From assembly GCF_008632455.1 (NCBI RefSeq), contig NZ_CP043929.1:620001-684000 (forward strand): a stretch of 64,000 nt of DNA, written 5' to 3'. This DNA is from Methylomonas rhizoryzae (GTDB lineage Bacteria > Pseudomonadota > Gammaproteobacteria > Methylococcales > Methylomonadaceae). The notes under the pieces are model-generated. The model was not told the DNA's origin. It ran no database searches and was given only the letters and a program-made list of their open reading frames with translations. Shown here piece by piece: positions 24,166-33,364 of the stretch (the first letter of the stretch is position 1; the number at the start of each line of letters is the position of its first letter). The translations under genes and the position numbers were made by a program.

Positions 24166-25893
24166 ATGCATAAAAAAGTACTTCCCATTCTGTGCGGGGC
24201 CATATTGTTACCGATGGCGTCCGTGGCTACCGCAGTAGTCAACAAATTGCCCGAATCCAGCAATGTCAAAATGGGTGTCGCAGAAGAAGTGTGTTCCGAT
24301 TTTGTAGACCCGAAATGGCGGGATGCGCAAGTCATAGACGGTGTTGAGATTCAGGAGTCCAGAATGTGTAATCCGGACAATCCTGCCGATATTGCCGCAT
24401 TCGTAAAAGGAACCAACAATATCTCCATGGCCACGTTGATGCAGACCCAGTTGGCTGCCGACGCGATTACGGTCGGCAATGACATGGACGGCGACGGCGA
24501 CCCCGATCACTACATCATTAAATTAGAAATCGCCGAATTGAACGGGCATACGCCGGATTCGCGCGAGCCTACCACTACGTTCGACATCGCTCCCGGGATT
24601 AGACCCACTTTTTGGGTTTATGCGCCGAAAACGCGGGATATGTCGACCTTAAGCTTGTATGAACCGATTGCAAACCCGCTGTTGCGGGTACCGTCGCCCG
24701 TCATTCGCGTTGAGCAAGGCGATATCGTTTGGCTGGTGCTGGAAAACAGCCATTATTTTCCGCATTCCATTCATTTGCACGGAGTCGACCATCCCTACAT
24801 GGATATGGGCGGAGAAGGCAATGACGGTGTAGGGCAAACCGGACAAATGGATGTGATGCCGGGTAGCAGCAAGACTTACGTGATAAAGCCCCGCCAAGCC
24901 GGCACCATGTATTATCACTGCCACGTTCAGCCCCACACCCATATTCCTATGGGCTTGCAAGGGATTTTCGTCGTTGAAGAAAATCGGCCCAACAACTGGG
25001 TGCAGGTTTTTAACGTGGGCGCCGGTCAAGTACGGCATCCGTCGGTAGCCGTGTCAGAGAAATACGCCTACGAATACGACTTGCACTATCAATCGGCCGA
25101 CAAGGAATTGCATTTGATGGCGCGCTCCGCCAACGACCCCAGGTTGCTTGGCAAACGGTTGAATTTGGAATACGACATCACCGATTCCGCGCCGGATTAT
25201 TTCATGCTCAACGGCCGCTCCTTCCCGTACACTTTAAGGGAGTCGCTGATCGTTTTGGAAGAAAACAAAAAAGCCAAGGTGAGAGTCCTGAACGGGCACG
25301 AAGAAGCGTTTGCCATGCACGTTCACGGTCATAAACCGATGGTGACTCATTACGACGGGGTTGATAACGGTCCGTCTTCCTATATCAAACGCGACGTACA
25401 TGCGATGGTACCCGCGCAGCGTATCGACTTGGAAATTAACGGTACCGACGATGGCTTGAATAGTTTCGGTCAGGGTGTTTGGATGTTTCACGACCACGTG
25501 GAAAAATCCTTTACCACCGATGGGATTGGTGAAGGTGGTGATATCAGCTTGTTGGTGTATAAAAATTTTCTGGATGCAAAAGGCATTCCCGAGGTGCACG
25601 GCGCGAGCTTGTTGCCGTATTTCACCAAGGAATATTGGGAGGGCAAGTATGCAAGCTGGCAGGATTATGACGCCTGGAAGAGTTTAGGCTTGCCGGAAAT
25701 TCGCACTACGGCGCAAAAACCTTTCGTGCCGGCGGCGCCGGTGGCGAGTAACACGGCTGCCGATGTGCAAGCCGCACCTAAGGCGGACAAGCCTTCGTTC
25801 ATAGGTCAATTGCTGCAAGGTATCTTGCTGGGTTTAATCGGCTATACCCTGTATTTCAATCGCGAAAAACTGCTAGGCATGATCGGAAAATAA
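24166..25893 (+). CDS. Multicopper oxidase with signal peptide and C-terminal membrane anchor
   Basis: A 575-residue exported copper protein. A Sec signal peptide (MHKKVLPILCGAILLPMASVATA) is followed by cupredoxin domains. Copper ligands are seen in HSIHLHGVDHPYMD (near 199), YYHCHVQPHTHIPM (near 249, a type 1 site with Cys, His and Met together with type 3 histidines), HVHGHKP (near 385) and WMFHDHVEKSF (near 438). Having the type 1 site in the first half rather than at the C-terminus is unlike laccases and resembles two-domain or nitrite-reductase-like oxidases. A C-terminal helix (FIGQLLQGILLGLIGYTLYF) should anchor it in a membrane. GAGG precedes the chosen ATG. A strong terminator follows. 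Substrate unknown; copper handling suits a methanotroph. Confidence 0.87.
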   Translation: MHKKVLPILCGAILLPMASVATAVVNKLPESSNVKMGVAEEVCSDFVDPKWRDAQVIDGVEIQESRMCNPDNPADIAAFVKGTNNISMATLMQTQLAADAITVGNDMDGDGDPDHYIIKLEIAELNGHTPDSREPTTTFDIAPGIRPTFWVYAPKTRDMSTLSLYEPIANPLLRVPSPVIRVEQGDIVWLVLENSHYFPHSIHLHGVDHPYMDMGGEGNDGVGQTGQMDVMPGSSKTYVIKPRQAGTMYYHCHVQPHTHIPMGLQGIFVVEENRPNNWVQVFNVGAGQVRHPSVAVSEKYAYEYDLHYQSADKELHLMARSANDPRLLGKRLNLEYDITDSAPDYFMLNGRSFPYTLRESLIVLEENKKAKVRVLNGHEEAFAMHVHGHKPMVTHYDGVDNGPSSYIKRDVHAMVPAQRIDLEINGTDDGLNSFGQGVWMFHDHVEKSFTTDGIGEGGDISLLVYKNFLDAKGIPEVHGASLLPYFTKEYWEGKYASWQDYDAWKSLGLPEIRTTAQKPFVPAAPVASNTAADVQAAPKADKPSFIGQLLQGILLGLIGYTLYFNREKLLGMIGK

Positions 25894-25956
25894 CCCTAAT
25901 AGCCGGCGTCGACATCACTCGCGATGCCAAGTGCCTTGCTAGCCTGACCACATAAT

Positions 25957-25990
25957 CGCCGCATACAGTTTGTATGCGGCGTTTTCTTTT
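25957..25990 (+). terminator. Rho-independent terminator after the multicopper oxidase
   Basis: An 11-bp perfect stem CGCCGCATACA/TGTATGCGGCG with loop GTT, followed by TTTTCTTTT. It ends the plus-strand oxidase transcript about 60 nt after its stop and isolates it from rep downstream. Confidence 0.92.
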
Positions 25991-26059
25991 ATGCTGGTCC
26001 GCAGTCAAGGTGGAGCTTAAAACTGTGGCTATACAGCCGAAATTTCCGTAACCCATTTT

Positions 26060-28066
26060 ATGACGTCCAAATTAAACCCGCAGCAACTTGCAGCCGTGAG
26101 GACCATCGATAGGCCGTTACTGGTGCTGGCGGGAGCGGGAAGCGGCAAGACCCGGGTGATTACCGAAAAGATTGCCTATTTGGTAGCCCAAGGGGTTCCT
26201 GCTAGACATATCGCCGCCGTTACCTTTACCAACAAAGCGGCCAGGGAAATGAAGTCCCGGGTTAGCAAATTACTGGACGACAAAAACAGCCGCGGGCTCA
26301 GAGTGTCCACTTTTCATTCCTTGGGGTTGGACATACTGCGGGCCGAATACAAAATCTTGGGTTACAAAGCCGGCATCAGTTTGTTCGACGAACAGGACCG
26401 CTTAAGTTTGTTGAAAAATTTAATCAACCATGGCATCCAAGGCTGCGATATCGATCAGGCGGAACACTATCATTGGCAAATCGGGCAGTGGAAAAACGCC
26501 TTCGTGACCTGGCAGATCGCCAAGCAACATGTCGATGCCGCCACCGCAGCGGCCGCCGAGTTGTATGCGCAGTATTCACGCAGCCTCAAGGCGTATAACG
26601 CGGTGGATTTCGACGACCTGATATTGCTGCCGGTCATGTTATTTCAGCAGCATGCCGAGGTGCTGGAAAAGTGGCGGAACAAAATCCGCTATTTGTTGGT
26701 AGACGAATATCAAGATACCAATGTCACCCAATATCAGCTGGTCAAAGCGCTGACCGGTAATTTGGGGCGATTTACCGTGGTCGGAGACGACGATCAATCT
26801 ATTTACGCCTGGCGCGGCGCTCAACCGGAAAATTTGCGTCAATTGCAGAAAGATTTTCCGCGCTTACAAGTAATCAAGTTGGAACAAAATTACCGTTCGA
26901 CCCGCAGAATATTGAAAGTCGCCAATCAATTGATTGCCAACAATCCGCATGCTTTCGAGAAAAAATTGTGGAGCGAGCTGGGATACGGCGATCCGTTGCG
27001 CGTGCTGGCGCATAAAAACGACGTGACCGAAGCCAAGCAAGTGGTTGCGGAGATCATTCATCACCGCTTCCGTCACGGCGGCAATTATGGCGATTATGCG
27101 ATTTTGTACCGCGGTAATCATCAGTCGCGCTTATTGGAACGCGAATTACGTGAAAATAACGTGCCGTATTTTTTAAGCGGCAGTACCTCGTTTTTTGCGT
27201 TAACCGAGATTAAAGACGTATTAGCTTATCTGCGCTTATTGACTAACCCCGGCGACGATGCGGCGTTTTTGCGGGTGGTTAATACCCCGCGCCGGGAAAT
27301 CGGTCCCTCTACGTTGGAGAAGCTGGGGGAATATGCAACCGAGCGGCATATCAGCTTGTTCGATGCTTGTAAGAAATTCGGCTTGCAGCAGCGTATTGCG
27401 GACAAGGCGGCAGTGCGCCTGCAGCAATTTTGCGACATGATTGCCGAAGCGGCGATACAAGTCGGGCGCGACGATATGTTTGCCGGGATTCACCGCTTGC
27501 TGGAGCGCATTCAGTATCAGCACTGGCTTCAGGAAAACAGCAAGACTCCCGGTGTGGCGGAACGGCGGATGAACAATGTCTTCGAACTGGTGGATTGGCT
27601 CAAGCGCATGGCCGGAAACGAGGAAGGCAGCGAAAAAAGCTTGGCCGACGTCATCGCCAAAGTCATGCTACTGGATATTTTGGAACGAAATCAGGAAGCC
27701 GAAGCCGGGGATCAGGTTAGTCTGATGACCTTGCATGCGGCTAAGGGTTTGGAATTTCCGCACGTGTTTTTGATCGGCATGGAAGAGAATCTGTTGCCGC
27801 ACCAAAATAGTTTGGAAACCGGGAATATCGAGGAAGAGCGCCGTTTGGCCTATGTCGGCATTACCCGGGCGCAGCGCACGCTGACCTTTAGCTATTGTAC
27901 TCACCGCAAACGTTACGGCGAATTGACCGAGTCCGAGCCCAGCCGCTTCTTGAGTGAGCTACCGGAAGAAGATTTGGAATGGGCTAACCGTAAGCAATTG
28001 GATCAAGAGGAAGTCAAACAGCGGGGCAAGGCCAACTTAGCTCACTTAAAGACTATGTTGACCTAG
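26060..28066 (+). CDS. rep: ATP-dependent DNA helicase Rep
   Basis: A 668-residue superfamily 1A 3'-5' helicase that helps replication forks pass obstacles. All helicase motifs are visible: Walker A LAGAGSGKTRVITEKI at residue 22, TFTNKAAREMK, VDEYQDTN (motif II), DDDQSIYAWRGA (motif III), LEQNYRSTRRIL (motif IV), TLHAAKGLEFPHVFLIGMEE (motif V), and EERRLAYVGITRAQ (motif VI). Sequence and length match E. coli Rep better than UvrD. It is flanked by the oxidase terminator upstream and faces the deg-family gene convergently. Confidence 0.94.
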   Translation: MTSKLNPQQLAAVRTIDRPLLVLAGAGSGKTRVITEKIAYLVAQGVPARHIAAVTFTNKAAREMKSRVSKLLDDKNSRGLRVSTFHSLGLDILRAEYKILGYKAGISLFDEQDRLSLLKNLINHGIQGCDIDQAEHYHWQIGQWKNAFVTWQIAKQHVDAATAAAAELYAQYSRSLKAYNAVDFDDLILLPVMLFQQHAEVLEKWRNKIRYLLVDEYQDTNVTQYQLVKALTGNLGRFTVVGDDDQSIYAWRGAQPENLRQLQKDFPRLQVIKLEQNYRSTRRILKVANQLIANNPHAFEKKLWSELGYGDPLRVLAHKNDVTEAKQVVAEIIHHRFRHGGNYGDYAILYRGNHQSRLLERELRENNVPYFLSGSTSFFALTEIKDVLAYLRLLTNPGDDAAFLRVVNTPRREIGPSTLEKLGEYATERHISLFDACKKFGLQQRIADKAAVRLQQFCDMIAEAAIQVGRDDMFAGIHRLLERIQYQHWLQENSKTPGVAERRMNNVFELVDWLKRMAGNEEGSEKSLADVIAKVMLLDILERNQEAEAGDQVSLMTLHAAKGLEFPHVFLIGMEENLLPHQNSLETGNIEEERRLAYVGITRAQRTLTFSYCTHRKRYGELTESEPSRFLSELPEEDLEWANRKQLDQEEVKQRGKANLAHLKTMLT

Positions 28067-28081
28067 CCGTTTTATTTCAGG

Positions 28082-29434
28082 TTATTGCAAGACTACAAAG
28101 AACGCATCTCCGCCGCGCTGCAGGTTGATCAACAATGCGGAACGTGGATCGACCACCTGTTTTAGCTCGTCGATGTTTCTAATTCGATAGCGGTTAACGC
28201 TAACGATCACATCGCCGGGCCGTAATCCGGCTTTCCAAGCGTGCGAAGACTGTGAGACTTTTTCCAGTTCTACCCCTTCCAATTGGCCTTTAGGAGTAGC
28301 AATTAACGATACCCCTTTCAGCAGCGGGTGCAGTTTGTCGCCGGCTAGTTCCTGGCGTTTCGGTTTGCCTATGACGGCTTGAAAACTCAAGCGTTCGCCG
28401 CCGCGGATTACCTCGATGGTGGCGGTGTCGCCCACTTGCAGTAAGCCGATGGCGGTTCGAATTTGGCTGCTGCCATTTTTAATCGCTTGTCCATTGACCG
28501 CGACGATAATGTCGCCCGGTTCTATCCCGGCTTTTTCTGCGGCCGAGCCGGTTTCCACCCGGCTGATTACCGCGCCGTGTTGGCTTTGCAGGTTAAAGGC
28601 TTTAACCAATTCCGGGGTTAAATCCTGAGTGGTTACCCCAAGTAGGCCGCGCCGTACCTCGCCGTGTTGCACCAAAGATTCCATGATGGTCATCGCCATG
28701 TTGGAGGGAATGGCGAAGCCGATGCCGACATTGCCGCCGTTTGGCGCCAAAATCGCGGTGTTCATGCCGATAAATTCTCCGCGTAGGTTAACCAACGCCC
28801 CGCCTGAATTGCCGGGGTTGATGGAGGCGTCGGTTTGAATAAAGTCTTCGTATCCCTCTATGCCTAAGCCGGAACGGCCTAAGGCGCTGACTATCCCCGA
28901 GGTTACGGTTTGGCCGAGGCCGAAAGGGTTGCCGATAGCGACGACGAAGTCGCCGACTTTCAGTTGATTGGAGTCGGCGATGCTTAACGCGGTTAGGTTG
29001 TCGGCTGGGATTTGGATAATCGCCACATCGGCTTCCGGATCCGTGCCGATCAATTTGGCGTTCAGTTGGCGGCCGTCGCTTAAGGTAACGGTGATTTTGT
29101 CGGCTTTATCGATTACGTGATTGTTCGTCAGTACGTAACCTTCTTCCTTGTTGACAATCACTCCTGAACCTAAACTATTGCGCTGTTGTTGTCGGCGCGG
29201 TTGATTCGGAATGCCGAAAAAATGCCGAAACACCGGATCGTTCATCAGCGGATTTTCTTGCGTATTGACATTGGTAGAGGTGGAAATATTGACCACGGCA
29301 GGCATACTGCGTTCTAACATCGGCGCAAGCGACGGCAAGGATTGCCCGTCCACTTCGGTCGGCCAGGCCGCAATTCCCGGCGCGGCAATTAAGCTCAAGA
29401 TAAAAATTAGAAAAAGCTTGGTGTAATTACTCAT
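28082..29434 (-). CDS. Do family periplasmic serine endoprotease (DegP/DegQ/MucD-like)
   Basis: A 450-residue periplasmic quality-control protease-chaperone. An N-terminal signal peptide (KLFLIFILSLIAAPGIAA) is followed by a trypsin-like domain with catalytic H106 (LTNNHVIDK), D136 (DPEADVAII) and S210 (PGNSGGALV), then two PDZ domains (around VRRGLLGVTTQDLTPELVKAF and GVSLIATPKGQLEGVELEKV). Length and PDZ number fit DegP, DegQ and MucD alike; the short linker favours a DegQ/MucD type. It is transcribed from a short divergent region shared with the cNMP/rhodanese gene; no sigma-E promoter was confirmed. Confidence 0.93.
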   Translation of the reverse strand: MSNYTKLFLIFILSLIAAPGIAAWPTEVDGQSLPSLAPMLERSMPAVVNISTSTNVNTQENPLMNDPVFRHFFGIPNQPRRQQQRNSLGSGVIVNKEEGYVLTNNHVIDKADKITVTLSDGRQLNAKLIGTDPEADVAIIQIPADNLTALSIADSNQLKVGDFVVAIGNPFGLGQTVTSGIVSALGRSGLGIEGYEDFIQTDASINPGNSGGALVNLRGEFIGMNTAILAPNGGNVGIGFAIPSNMAMTIMESLVQHGEVRRGLLGVTTQDLTPELVKAFNLQSQHGAVISRVETGSAAEKAGIEPGDIIVAVNGQAIKNGSSQIRTAIGLLQVGDTATIEVIRGGERLSFQAVIGKPKRQELAGDKLHPLLKGVSLIATPKGQLEGVELEKVSQSSHAWKAGLRPGDVIVSVNRYRIRNIDELKQVVDPRSALLINLQRGGDAFFVVLQ

Positions 29435-29565
29435 GACTAATCGTTCTGGAAGTTAATTCGGCTGCATGGACAAGCGATTTGCAAAAACGTTTCAGCAGAA
29501 ACTGTGTCTGCTAATGCACTATGATAACTGTTGTTAGCAATCTAAACCTGTTTTAGTTGGTTCGC

Positions 29566-30909
29566 ATGTCAATCGATATCGATTCGGAGCAAGCACAAAT
29601 CATACGGCGCCTTATTCCGTTGGCAACCTTGCCGTCCGCGCAATTCGCCCGCTTATGCAAGCAATTGGTTGTCGAGCAAAAGCAACATGGAGAAGTGTTA
29701 TTCAGGCGAGGCGACGAACAGAGTGATTTGATTTATCTGCTCAATGGTTCAATAAACTTGTGTACTGAATCATTTAAGATTCAGACTATCGAATCGGGGA
29801 CGGATTCGGCCCGCTTTGCCATTGCCCACCAAATACCGCGAAAAATTGATGCCTTGGCCGAGGGGCGCGTTCAATTTCTCCGCTTAAAGTCTGACTTGTT
29901 AAGGTCAATTCAAGGTATGCCTTATGAAGAAAGTGAAAGCACTATGATGGTCGAAGAGTTTGAAGATTGCGACGATTGGATGACTACTTTGCTTAGGTCG
30001 CCGGTGTTCAGAGCATTGCCGCCCGCGAATTTGCAAAAAATTATGATCGGGCTTGAAGAAGTGTATTTCAAAGCCGGTGACGTCATCATCAGGCAAGGCG
30101 ATCCCGGCGATTATTATTACATCATCAAAAAAGGCCAGGTTTTGATCAGTCGCCGGCCTTATCCGAATGCTAAAGAAATTAAATTGTTGCAACTGGGTGA
30201 TTCGGATACTTTCGGCGAAGACGCCTTAATATCGGGTAGTCCGCGGAACGTTTCGATTACTGCGATTACCGATATCTGCCTGTTGCGGTTAAGCAAGGAC
30301 GAATTTATTGCGTTAATCAAACAGCCAACGCTCAAATATATTGAGGTCGACGAGTTGCCGGGCTATTTGCGTAACGGCGCTGAATTGATCGATGTTAGAG
30401 GGCCGGATGAGTTTCAAAGCGGTCATTTGTCCGGCAGTATCAATGTGCCGTTTTTTTCGTTACGCATGTATATCAAAACGATGAATCGGCATCATCCTAT
30501 CGTGGTGGTTTGCGGCGACGGACGTACCAGCGAGTCGGCGGCGTTCGTGTTGCAGCGTAATAAATTCAATGCGTTGATTTTAAGGGGCGGGCTGGATAAA
30601 TTGCCGCAAGAGCAATTGAAGTCCGAGCAGGCGTTGTTTAACATCGACGACGGTACGGAAACCAGTAATCTAACCGAATCGGCCGAAACGCCGGCGAGCA
30701 AAATGCTATTTGCATTGGAAGATAATACGGTAGCCGAGCTTACCGAAGCGGTAGAGCCGGATTTGCAGGTGGTCGTTCAGCAGTTGCGCGAGCGTTGTAT
30801 GTTGTTGGAGGCTGAAAAAGCAACTTTGCAGTTGAAATGCACGTCTTTGAGCAGGCAATTGAAATTGGCGAAAGCCGAATTAGGACGCTTTAAAGAAGGT
30901 GGCAGCTAG
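29566..30909 (+). CDS. Double cyclic-nucleotide-binding domain plus rhodanese protein with C-terminal coiled coil
   Basis: A 447-residue cytoplasmic sensor-like protein. Residues about 15-120 are a degenerate first cNMP fold (HGEVLFRRGDEQSDLIYLLNGSI), residues about 145-265 a second, better conserved cNMP domain (AGDVIIRQGDPGDYYYIIKKGQVLI and FGEDALISGSPRNVSITA), then a rhodanese domain (ELIDVRGPDEFQSGHLSGSINVPF, catalytic-loop cysteine in VVVCGDGRTSESAA), a linker, and a terminal coiled coil. The phosphate-binding arginine of the second cNMP domain is plausible in SPRNVS. There is no DNA-binding or cyclase domain, so output is probably through the rhodanese or coiled coil. The ATG at 29566 is preferred to the TTG at 29557. 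Confidence 0.85.
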   Translation: MSIDIDSEQAQIIRRLIPLATLPSAQFARLCKQLVVEQKQHGEVLFRRGDEQSDLIYLLNGSINLCTESFKIQTIESGTDSARFAIAHQIPRKIDALAEGRVQFLRLKSDLLRSIQGMPYEESESTMMVEEFEDCDDWMTTLLRSPVFRALPPANLQKIMIGLEEVYFKAGDVIIRQGDPGDYYYIIKKGQVLISRRPYPNAKEIKLLQLGDSDTFGEDALISGSPRNVSITAITDICLLRLSKDEFIALIKQPTLKYIEVDELPGYLRNGAELIDVRGPDEFQSGHLSGSINVPFFSLRMYIKTMNRHHPIVVVCGDGRTSESAAFVLQRNKFNALILRGGLDKLPQEQLKSEQALFNIDDGTETSNLTESAETPASKMLFALEDNTVAELTEAVEPDLQVVVQQLRERCMLLEAEKATLQLKCTSLSRQLKLAKAELGRFKEGGS

Positions 30910-30959
30910 CCGGTGTAAATCGGCTGGGCTGCGCTGATTCCTAATAAGTTGCTTATGAC

Positions 30960-31115
30960 TTATTTAATTTTCGCTTCTTTGTAAATCACGTGTCTACGTA
31001 CGACAGGGTCGTACTTTTTGATTTCCATTTTTTCGGGCATGGTTTTTTTGTTTTTTGTGGTTGTGTAGAAATGCCCGGTGCCTTCAGTTGACACTAATTT
31101 GATTTTGTCACGCAT
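30960..31115 (-). CDS. rpmG: 50S ribosomal protein L33 (zinc-free type)
   Basis: A 51-residue ribosomal protein reading MRDKIKLVSTEGTGHFYTTT..., with the typical KKYDPVVRRHVIYKEAK end. It lacks the two CxxC pairs of zinc-binding L33, so it is the C-minus paralogue type, independent of zinc. A strong AGGAG sits 8 nt upstream. It follows rpmB with a 21-nt gap, as in most bacteria. Confidence 0.96.
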   Translation of the reverse strand: MRDKIKLVSTEGTGHFYTTTKNKKTMPEKMEIKKYDPVVRRHVIYKEAKIK

Positions 31116-31136
31116 TTTCGGTCTCCTTTAGCGCTG

Positions 31137-31373
31137 TTAAATTTTTTCGCCGCGGCTGCGGATGTCGGCCAATACTGCGTCTATGCCTTTCTTGTCGATA
31201 ATGCGCATGCCTTTAGAAGACACTCTTAGGCGGATCCAGCGGTTTTCACTTTCAACCCAAAATCTGTGATGATGCAGATTGGGGGTAAAACGCCGTTTGG
31301 TCTTGTTCATGGCGTGCGAAACGTTGTTCCCGGTGACCGGGCTCTTACCTGTTACTTGGCAAACTCTAGACAT
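31137..31373 (-). CDS. rpmB: 50S ribosomal protein L28
   Basis: A 78-residue basic ribosomal protein with the family opening SRVCQVTGKSPVTGNNVSHAMNKTKRRF and the HHHRFWVESENRWIRLRVSSKGMR core. One cysteine in place of the usual zinc pair indicates the zinc-free form, matching the zinc-free L33 next to it. It is the first gene of the rpmBG operon, directly after a good promoter. Confidence 0.97.
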   Translation of the reverse strand: MSRVCQVTGKSPVTGNNVSHAMNKTKRRFTPNLHHHRFWVESENRWIRLRVSSKGMRIIDKKGIDAVLADIRSRGEKI

Positions 31374-31413
31374 GACTACCTCAATGCGAGCTTAAGATTC
31401 AAATTAGCCGAAC

Positions 31414-31442
31414 TTTATACCAAAAATTAGGTTTTGGGTAAA
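31414..31442 (-). promoter_or_regulatory. Probable sigma70 promoter of rpmBG
   Basis: On the minus strand TTTACC (31437-31442) and TATAAA (31414-31419) are exactly 17 nt apart, about 40 nt before the rpmB start. The pair matches 4/6 and 5/6 of the consensus. Confidence 0.65.
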
Positions 31443-31505
31443 CAGTGCCCGGTAAATTAAATTTGGTAGAATCTAGCGGTATTTTTCAATAACAAGGTTA
31501 GACGT

Positions 31506-32453
31506 ATGGCGCTTAAATTCGGTATGGTCATGGATCCCATCGATCGTATCAACATCAAAAAGGATACTAGCTTTGCTATGTTGCTGGAAGCGCAGGCGCG
31601 CGGCTGGGAGCTGCATTATATCGAGCTGGGCGATATGTACTTGCACAACGGCCAAACCTATGCAAGGACGCGGGTTTTAACGGTGCAGCGCAATCCGGAA
31701 CAATGGTTTGAATTTCAGTCCGAGCAAAACTTGGCCTTAGCCGAGTTGGATGTGATTCTGATGCGCAAGGATCCGCCGTTTGATCAGGAGTATATCTACG
31801 CCACTTACATGCTGGAACAAGCGGAACGCCAAGGCGTGCTGGTTGTTAACAAGCCGCAGTCTTTGCGCGACGCTAACGAAAAAATGTATACCGCCTGGTT
31901 TCCGCAATGCTGCACGGACACTATAGTGGCGAGAGATCCGCACAAGATTCGTGCGTTTTTGCAGCAGCAAGGGGAAATCATTCTCAAGCCCTTGGACGGT
32001 ATGGGCGGGGCTTCGATTTTTCATGTGCGTTTGGATGACCCTAACCTTACCGTCATCCTGGAAACCATGACAGCGCACGCAACTCGCTTTATCATGGCCC
32101 AAAAATATTTGCCGGACGTCAAAGACGGGGATAAAAGAATTCTTATGGTGAACGGTGAGCCCATTCCTTATTGCTTGGCGCGAATTCCCGCCAGCGGCGA
32201 GACCCGCGGTAATTTGGCTGCGGGCGGGCGCGGGGAAGGGCGGCCGCTAACCGAACGCGACCGCTGGATAGCGGCGCAAGTAGGGCCTACGCTACGCGAA
32301 AAGGGTTTGATATTCGTCGGCCTGGATGTCATCGGTAATTATTTGACCGAGGTGAATGTGACTAGTCCGACTTGCGTACAGGAATTGGATAAGCAATTCG
32401 GCATCAATATTAGCGGTCAGCTAATGGATTACATTCAAGATCAAATTCGGTAA
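31506..32453 (+). CDS. gshB: Glutathione synthetase
   Basis: A 315-residue ATP-grasp ligase that joins gamma-glutamylcysteine and glycine. Family landmarks: MDPIDRINIKKDTSFAMLLEAQ at the N-terminus, DVILMRKDPPFDQEYIYATY near residue 80, ILKPLDGMGGASIFHV (ATP-grasp loop, near 160), RILMVNGEPIPYCLARIP, and the C-terminal FVGLDVIGNYLTEVNVTSPTCVQEL. Length is standard. It opens the gshB-tonB-yqgE-ruvX-pyrRBC' run seen in pseudomonads, with a 5-nt gap to tonB. Confidence 0.96.
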   Translation: MALKFGMVMDPIDRINIKKDTSFAMLLEAQARGWELHYIELGDMYLHNGQTYARTRVLTVQRNPEQWFEFQSEQNLALAELDVILMRKDPPFDQEYIYATYMLEQAERQGVLVVNKPQSLRDANEKMYTAWFPQCCTDTIVARDPHKIRAFLQQQGEIILKPLDGMGGASIFHVRLDDPNLTVILETMTAHATRFIMAQKYLPDVKDGDKRILMVNGEPIPYCLARIPASGETRGNLAAGGRGEGRPLTERDRWIAAQVGPTLREKGLIFVGLDVIGNYLTEVNVTSPTCVQELDKQFGINISGQLMDYIQDQIR

Positions 32454-32458
32454 GCCTT

Positions 32459-33349
32459 ATGCCGATATCTCCGACGCCTTATGTTTCGGCAAGCGCTAGC
32501 GACACGCTATTTTTGGCGCTGTTTGTGGCTACGGTTGTACATATCGGCGTGTTGTTCGGGATCAATTTCCAAACGCCGAAAGCGCCGAAAATCGACCAAT
32601 CCATAGAGGTGACGTTATCGCATACGCCGCTAAAAAAACCGCCTAAGCAGGCCAGGCTTTTAGCGGACGAGCATCAGCTCGGGGCGGGGAACGATACGCA
32701 AAAACCCCAGCCTTTAGCGCAAAGCTTGCCGTCGCCGCATAGCGAAGTGTTGCGGATGCCGAAAAGCGATCAGCAAAATCGGCGGGTAAGCGAGGTAAAA
32801 AAACCGGCTCCGCAGAAAATAATCACTCAAGTCGACTCGCCGGTCAAAGCGGTGCAGCCGACAGAATTGACGGCAGAGCCGGCGGAGCAGACCGTTCAAG
32901 AGGCGCCTAAGCTCAATGTCGAAACGTTACAACAACAAATTGCCCAACTGGGCGAACAAATTCGCCATGCGAAACTAAGTTCCGAGGAAAGCAAAATTAA
33001 GTTTGTCAACTCGATCAGCACCCATAAGTACTTGGCCGCTCAATACGTAAAAGATTGGGAAGATAAAGTTGAGAGGACGGGTAATCTCAATTATCCTGAA
33101 GCGGCAAGAAACAAAGGGAAGTCTCAGACGTTGACGATGGATGTTGGTATCCGGGCCGACGGCAGTATTTACAGTATGCGTGTGGTGCGCTCCTCCGGGA
33201 GCTCGGCCCTGGATGAGGCGGCAAAACGAATCGTGAAAATGAGCGCCCCTTTTGCAGCAATCCCCACGGAATTATTAAAGGAAGTAAACGTCCTAGTAAT
33301 TACCCGGGTATGGAAGTTTTCCGACGAAACCGGCATGACTGCCCGCTAG
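32459..33349 (+). CDS. tonB: TonB-family energy transducer
   Basis: A 296-residue inner-membrane protein that couples ExbBD energy to outer-membrane receptors. One membrane helix near residues 15-37 (DTLFLALFVATVVHIGVLFGI), a Pro/Lys-rich periplasmic linker, a coiled-coil stretch (VETLQQQIAQLGEQIRHAKLSSEESK), then the TonB C-terminal domain (NLNYPEAARNKGKSQTLTMDVGIRADGSIYSMRVVRSSGSSALDEAAKRIVKM). The YP motif preceding the domain is intact. No exbB/exbD are adjacent. Position after gshB matches PA0406-type tonB genes. It is probably one of several tonB copies in the genome. Confidence 0.9.
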   Translation: MPISPTPYVSASASDTLFLALFVATVVHIGVLFGINFQTPKAPKIDQSIEVTLSHTPLKKPPKQARLLADEHQLGAGNDTQKPQPLAQSLPSPHSEVLRMPKSDQQNRRVSEVKKPAPQKIITQVDSPVKAVQPTELTAEPAEQTVQEAPKLNVETLQQQIAQLGEQIRHAKLSSEESKIKFVNSISTHKYLAAQYVKDWEDKVERTGNLNYPEAARNKGKSQTLTMDVGIRADGSIYSMRVVRSSGSSALDEAAKRIVKMSAPFAAIPTELLKEVNVLVITRVWKFSDETGMTAR

Positions 33350-33364
33350 CCAACAATTATCGTT

